From Gemmatimonadota bacterium (GTDB lineage Bacteria > Gemmatimonadota > Gemmatimonadetes > Palauibacterales > Palauibacteraceae): a stretch of DNA of 64,000 nucleotides. Under the pieces are notes generated by a model that was given only the letters and a program-made list of their open reading frames with translations, ran no database searches and was not told where the DNA came from. The stretch spans positions 42,840-106,839 of the forward strand of contig JAJDWE010000065.1 of NCBI GenBank assembly GCA_022825725.1, written 5' to 3'. This document shows, piece after piece, positions 25,981-34,048 of the stretch. A program made the translations under genes and the position numbers. Each line of letters starts with the position of its first letter. The stretch's first letter is position 1.

Positions 25981-26766
25981 GTGAGACTCGAGGGTGCGGT
26001 CGCACTCGTGACCGGGGGCGCACGCCGGCTGGGCCGTGCCCTGTCGCTGGGTCTGGCCGAGGCGGGCTGCGACGTCTTCATCCACTACCGGAGTTCGGCC
26101 GAGGCGGCCGACCGCACGGCGAACGACGTGCGGGCCCTGGGGCGCCGGGCGGCGGCGGCCCTGGCGGACCTCTCGCTTCCGGAGCAGATCGACGGCCTGT
26201 TCGAGGCGTTCGACGCGGCGTTCGCGCGTCTCGACATCCTGGTGAACTCCGCCGCGAGCTTCGAGCGCACCCCCTTCGAAGAGACGACGGTCGCCGAATG
26301 GGACGCCGCACAGGCGCTCAACCTGCGCGCGCCCTTCCTCATGACGCAGCGGGCCTCCGCCCGGATGCGCGCCGTACCCGAGCGGCGAGGAAGCCAAGGG
26401 GAACCTCTGGCGCCCGGCGTCATACTCAACATGTCGGACATGGCGGCGGTCGCTGCCTGGAAGGGGTTTGCGGCGCACGGGGTCAGCAAGGCGGGACTTC
26501 TGCACCTGACGGCGCTGACGGCCCGCGAACTGGGCGCGGAGGTGCGCGCGAACGCGATCGTTCCCGGCCCGATCCTTCCGCCTCCCGGCGAGACGGCGGA
26601 GGATCCGGCCTGGCGGGAGAAGGGTCGGAGGATCCCGCTTGGCCGGACGGGCGATCCGGAATACGTGGCGCACGCGGCGCGGTTCCTGGCCGAGAACGAC
26701 TATGTGACGGGAGCGACGATCTACGTGGACGGCGGCGAACATCTGCTGACGGGAGGACGGGTCTGA
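25981..26766 (+). CDS. SDR family oxidoreductase, pteridine/dihydromonapterin reductase-like, in folate operon
   Basis: A 261-residue short-chain dehydrogenase. The N-terminal dinucleotide motif is TGGARRLGRA, matching the TGxxxRxG variant of pteridine reductases (PTR1/FolM) rather than the common TGxxxGxG. NSAASF corresponds to the NNAG strand. The catalytic Ser is in NMSD and the Lys is in VSKAG. The residue four before that Lys, where SDRs have the catalytic Tyr, is His (AAHGVSK). The C-terminus VDGGEHLLTGGRV is typical. The start is GTG at 25981 with GGAGAG 5 nt upstream. Its TGA shares its last base with the folB ATG. Location with folB and folK supports dihydrofolate or dihydromonapterin reduction as its job, but the Tyr replacement leaves activity open. 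Confidence 0.82.
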   Translation: MRLEGAVALVTGGARRLGRALSLGLAEAGCDVFIHYRSSAEAADRTANDVRALGRRAAAALADLSLPEQIDGLFEAFDAAFARLDILVNSAASFERTPFEETTVAEWDAAQALNLRAPFLMTQRASARMRAVPERRGSQGEPLAPGVILNMSDMAAVAAWKGFAAHGVSKAGLLHLTALTARELGAEVRANAIVPGPILPPPGETAEDPAWREKGRRIPLGRTGDPEYVAHAARFLAENDYVTGATIYVDGGEHLLTGGRV

Positions 26767-27134
26767 TGGCGTCCGATACGGTCATCATCCGTGATCTCCT
26801 CGTCCGGGGCATCATCGGAGTCAACGACTGGGAACGCGAGAAGAAACAGGACATCGTGATCAACCTCTCGCTCTCCGTCGACGCGCGGGCCGCGGGCGAG
26901 TCCGATGACGTCGCGGACGTGCTGAACTACCGGACGCTGACGAAGCGCGTCATCGCGCACGTTGAAACGGCCGAGCCGTATCTCGTGGAGGCCCTCGCGC
27001 ACCAGATCGCACGGATCGCGATCGTCGACTTCGGCGCCGCGCGGGCGAAGGTCCGCGTGGAAAAGCCCGGCGCGCTGCGCTACGCGCGTTCGGTGGGGAT
27101 CGAAGTCGAACGGACGGCGGCGGACTACGCGTGA
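26766..27134 (+). CDS. folB: Dihydroneopterin aldolase
   Basis: A 122-residue FolB. It converts 7,8-dihydroneopterin to 6-hydroxymethyl-dihydropterin and glycolaldehyde. Recognisable segments are VRGIIGVNDWEREKKQ (with the substrate-pocket Glu), DVLNYRTLTKRV, YLVEALAHQIA (catalytic-site region) and VRVEKPGALRYARSVG with the catalytic Lys. Length is typical (about 120). The start overlaps the SDR stop by one base (TGATG), and its stop overlaps the folK GTG by four, so three folate enzymes are translated in sequence. Confidence 0.93.
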   Translation: MASDTVIIRDLLVRGIIGVNDWEREKKQDIVINLSLSVDARAAGESDDVADVLNYRTLTKRVIAHVETAEPYLVEALAHQIARIAIVDFGAARAKVRVEKPGALRYARSVGIEVERTAADYA

Positions 27135-27640
27135 ACGCCTCGCCCCGAACAACCCTCCTCACGCTCGGCTCGAACATCGATCCGGAGCGGCACATCGTCG
27201 CGGCCCTCGAGGCGCTCGACGAACTGCTGGGCATCGACGGAGCCTCGCCCATCTACGAAGCGGAACCGGTCGGGAACCCCGGGATGCCCCGCTTCCTGAA
27301 CGCAGCCGTGCGCATCACGACCCATCTCTCCCCGGGGGAGTTGAAGTTCGAGGTCATCCGGCCGCTGGAGCGGCGCCTCGGACGCGTCCGGACCGCCGAC
27401 CCCAACGCCCCCCGCACGATCGACATCGACATCGCCGCCGTGCAGGGCCTCGTCCTCGACCAGGAGGAGCTGCAACTCCCGGACCCGGAGATCCCGACGA
27501 GGGCGCATCTGGCGGTGCCCCTGGCGGATGTGGCGCCGGGATTCCGGCATCCCGGCCTCGGAATCACCCTGGGTGAGATCGCGGCCCGTTTCCGTAACGA
27601 GCCGGGCCTCGCGAAACGCGACGATGTCCGGTGGCCGTGA
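27131..27640 (+). CDS. folK: 2-amino-4-hydroxy-6-hydroxymethyldihydropteridine diphosphokinase (HPPK)
   Basis: A 169-residue HPPK that pyrophosphorylates the product of FolB. Hallmarks are LTLGSNIDPERHI, YEAEPVGNPGMPRFLNAAVR, GRVRTADPNAPRTIDIDI (Mg-binding Asp pair in the RxxxxxxPRxxDxD signature) and PDPEIPTRAHLAVPLAD. The start is GTG at 27131 within GTGA. The final step gene folP is not in the window. The C-terminal 20 residues are more variable than usual. Confidence 0.93.
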   Translation: MNASPRTTLLTLGSNIDPERHIVAALEALDELLGIDGASPIYEAEPVGNPGMPRFLNAAVRITTHLSPGELKFEVIRPLERRLGRVRTADPNAPRTIDIDIAAVQGLVLDQEELQLPDPEIPTRAHLAVPLADVAPGFRHPGLGITLGEIAARFRNEPGLAKRDDVRWP

Positions 27641-27668
27641 ACCCGGTTCGACCGTACCTTCCCGCCCC

Positions 27669-29327
27669 ATGATTCCGTCCGCGGCCCTCCCGGAAAGGGG
27701 GACTCGCCCTGCTCCGCTCCGGGGCGCGAACGTCGTCCGACTCCTGTGCCTGCTGGGGCTCTTGCCCACGTCCGCAGCGCAGGCGCAGGACGGCGCGGGC
27801 GCGATCATCGACACGGTCATCATCGGCCGGCAGGACGTCTTCCCGGAGGACGCCGCGGCCGGAAACTTCATCTACCGGCTCGGCAACGGACTGCACGGGA
27901 CGACGCAGCCCTGGGTCATCCGTCGCGAGCTGCTCCTGGGGCCGGGGACGCCCTACGACTCGCTCCTGGCCGCCGAGAGCGAACGGAACCTCCGTCGCCT
28001 GGGCCTCTTCCGCCGGGTCCGCGTGGATTCTACGCGCGTCGACGGGAAACTCGCGCTGAACGTGAGAACGCGCGACGCGTGGAGCCTGCAGCCGCGCCTC
28101 ACGGGGCGGATCGCGGCGGACGGCACGCTGACCGGCACCGTCGGGGTCACCGAGGTCAACCTCGCGGGCAGTGGAAACTCCATGCGCGTGTGGTACGTCC
28201 GTGAAACCGACCGCGACGGCATGGATCTCCGGCTGACGTCGAATCGATTGGCCTCCACCCGGCTCGCGGCCAACGCGACATGGCGCAACCTGTCGGACCG
28301 CGACGTCGTCGCGTGGCGCCTGTCGAATCCCTTCCGCGCTCTCTCGGACCGCTCGGCGTTCTACTACGAGGGACGGGACTTCCGGGGGCGGATCCCGCAG
28401 TACGTGCGCCACAACCCGGACAGCCTCCAGACGATCGAATGGCGGCGGCGAGCCCATATCCACCGCCTGACCGGAGCGATCGCGCCGATCGCGAATCCAC
28501 GGAAGTTCCTCCGCATCGGGGCGACGCTCGAAATCCGGCACGAAGAGCACCTGCGGATCGAACATCCCGGCGTCAATCTGGACAGCCTCGACGCCACGGT
28601 GCCGGATTCCGTGTACGGGCTCATCGGCGTATACGCCGAATGGCAGCGCGCCCGCTTCGAGCGCGTGCAGCGCTTCAACGGGTTTTCCGAGGAGGACCAG
28701 AATCTGAGCGATCGCGTGTACCTATCCGTCAAGCTCGCCCACGAGCGCCTGGGATACAGGTCGACGGGAATCGGAACGCGTCTTCTCCTGTCGTCCGGAA
28801 GGCGGGCGGGCCCCGCGATTCTCAAGGGTACGCTCGACGGCGGCGGCCTCTTCAACTCGGCGGGCCTCGACTCCGGCTACGTCTTCGGCACCGGAACGGC
28901 GGCGGTGCGTGAGACGGAGCGGAACACGACGTTCCTGCAGGCGTCCGCAGGGGTCCAGGAATCCCCTCGCCCCGGCTCCGAGCACGACATCGGCTTCCAG
29001 ATATTGCCGCGCCTCTGGGGGCCGCACGCGTTCGTGGGCACGCGCACGGTGCGCGCGACGCTCGAACACCGCTCGTACCTGGTGGACAACTTCTACAATC
29101 TGTTCGGGCTCGGCGTCGGCGCCTTCGTCGACTATGGAGGCGCCTGGTACCCCGACCAGGATTCGAGGCTGGGCGGCAACGTCGGGGTCACCGTGTTCGG
29201 GGGATCCCCCCTCTCCTCCTTCGCGCAGGTAACCAACCTCAACATCGGTTACCGCTTCGGGGGAGGGATCGGCGAGAGCGAAAGATCGAGGTGGGCCTTC
29301 AGCGCCGGCGGCGGCTTACGATTCTGA
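27669..29327 (+). CDS. Outer-membrane POTRA-barrel protein (BamA/TamA/surface-antigen D15-like)
   Basis: A 552-residue exported protein. The signal peptide ends near SAAQAQ. A POTRA-like domain follows at about residues 60-130 (RRELLLGPGTPYDSLLAAESERNLRRLGLFRRVRV shows the classic alpha/beta POTRA phrase). The rest is a 16-strand-type barrel ending in ...RWAFSAGGGLRF with a C-terminal Phe, the signal read by the BAM machinery. It is shorter than BamA (one POTRA rather than five), so it is a TamA/FhaC-like or patatin-associated barrel rather than BamA itself. The start ATG at 27669 has no clear ribosome site. It follows folK by 28 bp and may be co-transcribed without functional connection. Confidence 0.8.
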   Translation: MIPSAALPERGTRPAPLRGANVVRLLCLLGLLPTSAAQAQDGAGAIIDTVIIGRQDVFPEDAAAGNFIYRLGNGLHGTTQPWVIRRELLLGPGTPYDSLLAAESERNLRRLGLFRRVRVDSTRVDGKLALNVRTRDAWSLQPRLTGRIAADGTLTGTVGVTEVNLAGSGNSMRVWYVRETDRDGMDLRLTSNRLASTRLAANATWRNLSDRDVVAWRLSNPFRALSDRSAFYYEGRDFRGRIPQYVRHNPDSLQTIEWRRRAHIHRLTGAIAPIANPRKFLRIGATLEIRHEEHLRIEHPGVNLDSLDATVPDSVYGLIGVYAEWQRARFERVQRFNGFSEEDQNLSDRVYLSVKLAHERLGYRSTGIGTRLLLSSGRRAGPAILKGTLDGGGLFNSAGLDSGYVFGTGTAAVRETERNTTFLQASAGVQESPRPGSEHDIGFQILPRLWGPHAFVGTRTVRATLEHRSYLVDNFYNLFGLGVGAFVDYGGAWYPDQDSRLGGNVGVTVFGGSPLSSFAQVTNLNIGYRFGGGIGESERSRWAFSAGGGLRF

Positions 29328-29337
29328 CGGAGTTCGC

Positions 29338-29355
29338 CGGCCCCCGGACGGGCCG
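29338..29355. terminator. Hairpin between convergent genes
   Basis: CGGCCC at 29338-29343 is exactly complementary to GGGCCG at 29350-29355, with a 6-base loop. It fills the 30-bp gap between the barrel gene stop (29327) and the opposite-strand stop (29358). Only a short T pair follows, so termination strength is uncertain. Confidence 0.42.
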
Positions 29356-29357
29356 TT

Positions 29358-29867
29358 CTAGGGTAGCAGGATGCCGCCGGCGACGAGGAGTTGCTCGCCC
29401 CCCTCGAGTTCATACCTCGCCTCGACGAAGGGCGTGAATCCGACGAGAGGAAAGCGGAATCCGGCGATGACGTTCAGGCCGGACCGCCGCTCCAGAACCC
29501 CTTCTCTTCCGTTGGACGGAACCTTTTCCCACGCCAGATTGAGTCCGCCGCCGGCGTACGGGACCAGGTTCGTGACGCGATCGAGCGAGATGTCCACGAG
29601 GACGTTCAAGTTGACTTCGCGGTAGTCGTAGTCGCCGCCCGGGTCGCCGAGACCGGAGTCGGGGAAGAAGTAGTCGAAGGAGCCGGCGAGCCGGACCCCG
29701 GGGGCGATCCAGGGCAACGTCAGCTGCGCGCGCGGGCCGAGGCCGAAGTCCGCGTCGTCCCCGAAGGTGATCTGGCCCCCGGCCTTGAACTCCTGCGCGG
29801 CGAGAGGCGGCGCGCCCACGACGACCGCGAGCAGAACGATGAGCGACCCCGGCGTGCTCCGACGCAT
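29358..29867 (-). CDS. Small outer-membrane beta-barrel protein
   Basis: A 169-residue exported protein with a signal peptide (VVVGAPPLAAQ). It has eight or so amphipathic strands (FGLGPRAQLTLPW, VRLAGSFDYFF, VNLNVLVDISL, PYAGGGLNLAW, GLNVIAGFRF, PFVEARYELEGG). The size and pattern fit an eight-stranded OmpX/OmpW-like barrel. The start is the ATG at 29867, with GGAGGGG just upstream on the minus strand; longer frames precede the signal peptide. No specific function is recognised. It diverges from the membrane peptidase operon. Confidence 0.75.
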   Translation of the reverse strand: MRRSTPGSLIVLLAVVVGAPPLAAQEFKAGGQITFGDDADFGLGPRAQLTLPWIAPGVRLAGSFDYFFPDSGLGDPGGDYDYREVNLNVLVDISLDRVTNLVPYAGGGLNLAWEKVPSNGREGVLERRSGLNVIAGFRFPLVGFTPFVEARYELEGGEQLLVAGGILLP

Positions 29868-30021
29868 ATTCCCCTCCCCCGTTTCTCGAACTCCCCGTTT
29901 CCGGACTCGCCGTCGGTCCCGCGCCGGCTTCCCACAGGAGTGGGACGCCGCGAAGGCCCGGACGGTTGCACCCGGCGCTTCGATCCCGAACTTTCGTCCA
30001 CCGACCCCCGTACGAGGACCC

Positions 30022-30933
30022 ATGGAAAGACTCCGGATCCCCAATCTAGCGACGTACCTGCCAATCGCGCCTTCCGATCTGCTGCTCGCCGCTCCCGTTG
30101 CGGCCCGGGTTCTCTTCGGTCTGAGCCCGGCCGGCCGGGTGGTGCAGGCGGCGGCGCTCGGCGTGTACGCGGGCAGCGCGCTCCTCGACTGGGCGGTTCG
30201 GGCGGACGCCCGTCGCGTGGACTTCGAGGACGCGTTCGGCTTCGACCCGCTCTCCCCGCCCCCGGCGTCGGAGGAGGAGCGGACGCGGGACGTCGAAGGT
30301 CTCGTCGAGCGCCTGAACGCGAACTATGCGCCGCTGGAGACGCCGCGGAAGGAACTGGCGGAGCAGGTCGACCTGTGTCTCACCGATTTTCTCGCGGAGC
30401 ACACGGGCCAGCGTCTGGAGACGAGTTCGCAGGTCCGGGAGTTCATGCTCGCGCAGATCGTCTTCCCCTTCGCGCTCGGGGCGGCGGACCCCCTGACCGG
30501 GGACGTCGCGATCTTCCGGAGCACGGGCATCTTCGAACCCCACGTGATCGCGCACGAGTTCTGCCACCGCAAGGGATACCTGAAGGAAGTCGAGGCGCAG
30601 ATCCTCGGCTACTTCGCCCTGGTGCATTCGGGTGAGGCCGTCCTCGAGCAGTCGGCCCACTGCGAGCGCCTGGACCGCCAACTCTGGGTGCTGGCGGAGC
30701 GGGACGCCGCCGCGTACAACGACCTCCTCGCCGAGATCGGACTTCGGGAGGAGTTGAAGGATGCCTTCGCCGTGCGCCACCCGGCCGAGGGTCCGGTCAG
30801 CGGCGTCGTGGGTCCGATGATGAAGAACGCCTACAACGCCCGCATGAAGCTCACGGGGCAGAACGGCCTCTCCGACTACGACGAAGGCTTCACGAACTTC
30901 CTCCTCGCGACCGAGCGAACCGCCGACTCGTGA
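30022..30933 (+). CDS. Membrane-associated HExxH metallopeptidase-like protein (DUF3810-like)
   Basis: A 303-residue protein. Two hydrophobic N-terminal segments (LPIAPSDLLLAAPVAARVLF and VVQAAALGVYAGSALL) are followed by a soluble domain with a zinc motif HEFCH (IAHEFCHRKGYLKEVEAQILGY). The Glu-x-x-x-x second-helix pattern (EVEAQ) supplies a likely third ligand. This layout resembles DUF3810 membrane peptidases. The start ATG at 30022 has GAGG a few bases upstream. It is the first gene of a four-gene run in which each stop overlaps the next start by 4 bp. The substrate is unknown; a role in membrane protein processing is only inference. Confidence 0.75.
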   Translation: MERLRIPNLATYLPIAPSDLLLAAPVAARVLFGLSPAGRVVQAAALGVYAGSALLDWAVRADARRVDFEDAFGFDPLSPPPASEEERTRDVEGLVERLNANYAPLETPRKELAEQVDLCLTDFLAEHTGQRLETSSQVREFMLAQIVFPFALGAADPLTGDVAIFRSTGIFEPHVIAHEFCHRKGYLKEVEAQILGYFALVHSGEAVLEQSAHCERLDRQLWVLAERDAAAYNDLLAEIGLREELKDAFAVRHPAEGPVSGVVGPMMKNAYNARMKLTGQNGLSDYDEGFTNFLLATERTADS

Positions 30934-32885
30934 ACCTCCAGGATCCGGCGCTCACCTTCGCCCTCGCCATCACCGCGGGCGTCGTTGCGCAGTCCGTCGC
31001 GCGACACGCACGCGTACCCGGCATCCTCTTCCTGCTCGCGACCGGCATCCTCCTCGGGCCCGCCTTCGCCAACATCGTGCGGCCCGACACGCTGGGCGAA
31101 GGTCTCAACCCCATCGTCGGGCTGGCGGTCGCGGTGATCCTCTTCGAGGGCGCGCTGCAGCTCAACCTCGACCGGCTGCGGCGCGAGGCGGTGACGATCC
31201 GCCGGCTGATCACGCTCGGCGCGCTCGTCACGATCGCCGGGGCCACCGTCACGGCGATGCTCGCGCTCGGCTGGAGCCTCCGCATCGCGTTGCTGTTCGG
31301 GGCGCTCGTCTCGGTCACGGGTCCGACGGTGATCAACCCGCTCACGCGGCGGATTCGTCTGCGAAACAACCTGCGGACGATCCTCGAGGCGGAGGGCGTG
31401 CTCATCGATCCCGTCGGCGCGATCCTCGCGGTCGTCGCCTTCGAGTTGGCGCTCGCGTCGACGGCGGGAGACGTCGGGGCCGGCTTCCTCGGCCTCCTCA
31501 CGCGCCTGGGCCTCGGCTCCGTCATCGGCGTGGCCGGAGGGTTCATCATCGGTGGACTGCTGAGGATGCGGCGCGCGATCCCCTCCGATCTGCGGAACAT
31601 CTTCACGCTCGCCTGCGTCCTCGCGCTCTACCAGGGTTCGCACGCCATCCTGCCCGAAAGCGGCATCATGACCGTCGCGATCGCCGGCCTCGTCGTCGGC
31701 AACATGGGGCCCCGGCACGCACGCGAACTCGTCGAATTCAAGGAGCAGCTCACGTTCCTGCTCGTGGGGCTCCTTTTCGTCCTCCTGTCGGCGGCGGTGG
31801 ACCTCGGGGACGTGCTCGCGCTGGGGGCGGGCGGGATTGTGACCGTCATCGTCCTCGTCGCCATCGTCCGCCCCCTCTGTGTTCTCCTCTGCACGTGGGG
31901 CGCCGGCCTGAGCCGCAACGAGCAGGCGTTCCTCGCCTGGCTCGCTCCGCGCGGGATCGTCGCCTTCGCCGTCTCCTCGCTGTTCGCGGCGGAACTCGCG
32001 CACAGCGGGATGGAGGTGGAAGGCAACCAGCTGCGGGCGATGGTCTTCCTCGTCATCGCCGTCACCGTCGTCGTCCTCGGCGGGACGGGCGGGCTCATGG
32101 CGCGTCTGCTGGGGGTACGGAAACCGTCCAACCACGGGTTCGCGGTCGTCGGGGCGAATCCCATCGGACGCGCGCTCGCCCGAACCCTGCGCGCCGCCCG
32201 CCGCGGGGATGCGCCCATCGTTCTCATCGACACGAACCCGACGGAGGCGGGGGCGGCGGAGAGCGACGGCTTTCGCGTCGTGCTCGGCAACGCGAACGAG
32301 TCGCGCGCTCTCCTGAAGGCGGGGGTCGAATCGCGTCGCGCCCTCGTCGCCCTCACGCCGAACGAAGGCGTGAACCTGCTCATCGCCAAACGGGTCGGGG
32401 AAAGCTGCCCGGGCGTGAACCGCCTCGTGGCCATCGATCCGCTCACACCGGGAGTCGGACCCGAGCAGGTCGAGGAGGGCGGCGCCTCGGTACTGTTCGG
32501 GCTCGGGATCGACTACGAGCGCTGGGCACACAACTTCCGGCGGGACCGCGTGGAGATCGAACCTCTGACCTTCGGGGGTCTCGCCGGGCTGCGCATCTCC
32601 CAGATCGACGCGCTCGCCGACCGCCGGCTCCCCGCCCTCGCCCTCGTGCATCGCCGCGGCAAGCACGAACAGCCGGTGTCGAGCGACACGACGCTGAAGC
32701 CCGGCGACGTCGTCTGGTTCGGCTGGCTGCGCGGACAGGCGGAGATCGTCGAGCCGCGGCTCGCCCGGGCCGGATTCCGCCGCCCGGACGTCGAGGGCGC
32801 GGAGGGCGGCGGCGAGACAGCGGAGGAAAACGTCCCCGGCGCCGGTGGCACGCCGCCAATCGACGAGGCAGATTCGGACCGATGA
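30930..32885 (+). CDS. CPA1-type cation:proton antiporter with TrkA-like regulatory domain
   Basis: A 651-residue transporter. The first ~400 residues hold 11-13 transmembrane helices of the Na+/H+ exchanger family, including SVTGPTVINPLTRRI and the ion-site helix EGVLIDPVGAILAVVAFEL with its conserved Asp. A Rossmann-type TrkA-N domain follows (FAVVGANPIGRALARTLR; VLGNANESRALLKAG), then a TrkA-C-like domain near the end (LALVHRRGKHEQPVSSDTTLKPGDVVWFG). It therefore probably exchanges Na+ or K+ for protons under nucleotide control. GTG start inside GTGA at the previous stop. The tail after residue 620 is acidic and low-complexity. Confidence 0.88.
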   Translation: MNLQDPALTFALAITAGVVAQSVARHARVPGILFLLATGILLGPAFANIVRPDTLGEGLNPIVGLAVAVILFEGALQLNLDRLRREAVTIRRLITLGALVTIAGATVTAMLALGWSLRIALLFGALVSVTGPTVINPLTRRIRLRNNLRTILEAEGVLIDPVGAILAVVAFELALASTAGDVGAGFLGLLTRLGLGSVIGVAGGFIIGGLLRMRRAIPSDLRNIFTLACVLALYQGSHAILPESGIMTVAIAGLVVGNMGPRHARELVEFKEQLTFLLVGLLFVLLSAAVDLGDVLALGAGGIVTVIVLVAIVRPLCVLLCTWGAGLSRNEQAFLAWLAPRGIVAFAVSSLFAAELAHSGMEVEGNQLRAMVFLVIAVTVVVLGGTGGLMARLLGVRKPSNHGFAVVGANPIGRALARTLRAARRGDAPIVLIDTNPTEAGAAESDGFRVVLGNANESRALLKAGVESRRALVALTPNEGVNLLIAKRVGESCPGVNRLVAIDPLTPGVGPEQVEEGGASVLFGLGIDYERWAHNFRRDRVEIEPLTFGGLAGLRISQIDALADRRLPALALVHRRGKHEQPVSSDTTLKPGDVVWFGWLRGQAEIVEPRLARAGFRRPDVEGAEGGGETAEENVPGAGGTPPIDEADSDR

Positions 32886-34048
32886 AGATCCACACCGCCC
32901 GGCGGACGCACGGCTTCACGGAATCCGTGATTCGGATGATGACCCGGCTCTCGAACGAGCACGGCGCCATCAACCTGTCGCAGGGTTTCCCCGACTTCGA
33001 GTCGCCCGACACGCTGAAGATCGGCGCCGCGCGCGCGATCTACGACGACGTGAACCAGTACGCGATCACGTGGGGCGCGAAACGGTACCGCGACGCGCTC
33101 GCCGCGAGCTACCGCGACTGGTACGGGCTCGACGTCGATCCGGAAGCGCACCTCACGATCACCTGCGGTGCGACCGAGGCGATGATGGCGGTGCTGCTGG
33201 CGGTCGTGGACCCGGGGGAGGAAGTCATCGTCTTCGAGCCGTTCTACGAGAACTACGGCCCGGACACGACGCTCTGCGACGCGACCCCGGTGTTCGTGCC
33301 GCTGACCGCGGAGTGGCAGATCGACTTCGACTGGCTGCGGGCGGCGTTCAGCGACCGGACGCGCGCGATCATCGTGAACACCCCGAACAACCCCACGGGC
33401 CGCGTATTCAGCCGCGAGGAACTCGAGAAGATCGCGACCCTGTGCCAGGAGTTCGACGCCTACGCGATCACGGACGAGGTCTACGAGCACATCCTCTACG
33501 ACGGCGCGCGGCACATTCCGATGGCCACGCTTCCCGGCATGCGGGACCGGACGATTACGATCAGCGCCGCCTCGAAGACGTTCGCGGTCACGGGCTGGCG
33601 GATGGGGACGATCGTCGCGCACCCGGAGTTGTCGGACGCCATCCGCAAGGTCCACGACTTCCTCACCGTGGGAGCCGCCGCGCCCCTGCAGGAAGGCGTG
33701 GCCACCGGCCTCGAGATGCTTCCGCCATCCTACTACGAAGGGCTCGCCGACGTGTACGGCGCGAAACGGGACCTGTTCTACCCCGCGCTCGTGGAGGCCG
33801 GGTTCGAGTGCCGCAAGCCGGAGGGCGCGTACTACGTGCTCGCGGACTTCTCCGACCTCTCGGATCTGCCGGATGACGAGTTCGCGTTCTGGCTCACGCG
33901 CACGATCGGCGTCGCGCCCGTTCCCGGATCCAGCTTCTTCCACAACCCGGAGGATGGGCGCAAGCTCGTGCGGTTCGCGTTCTGCAAGACGGAAGCGCTA
34001 CTCGAGCAGGCCGCCGAGCGGCTCGTGACGATCAAAGCCCGGGTTTGA
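32882..34048 (+). CDS. Class I/II PLP-dependent aminotransferase
   Basis: A 388-residue fold-type I aminotransferase. Visible are INLSQGFPDFESP, TCGATEAMMA, VNTPNNPTGRVFS, DEVYEHILYDG, the PLP Lys in SAASKTFAVTGWRMG (near residue 233) and the carboxylate-binding Arg in KLVRFAFCK. The closest named relatives by pattern are kynurenine/glutamine and methionine aminotransferases (YbdL/KAT type). Cytoplasmic. The start ATG at 32882 overlaps the antiporter stop (ATGA). Why it is coupled to an antiporter and membrane proteins is unclear. Confidence 0.9.
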   Translation: MKIHTARRTHGFTESVIRMMTRLSNEHGAINLSQGFPDFESPDTLKIGAARAIYDDVNQYAITWGAKRYRDALAASYRDWYGLDVDPEAHLTITCGATEAMMAVLLAVVDPGEEVIVFEPFYENYGPDTTLCDATPVFVPLTAEWQIDFDWLRAAFSDRTRAIIVNTPNNPTGRVFSREELEKIATLCQEFDAYAITDEVYEHILYDGARHIPMATLPGMRDRTITISAASKTFAVTGWRMGTIVAHPELSDAIRKVHDFLTVGAAAPLQEGVATGLEMLPPSYYEGLADVYGAKRDLFYPALVEAGFECRKPEGAYYVLADFSDLSDLPDDEFAFWLTRTIGVAPVPGSSFFHNPEDGRKLVRFAFCKTEALLEQAAERLVTIKARV

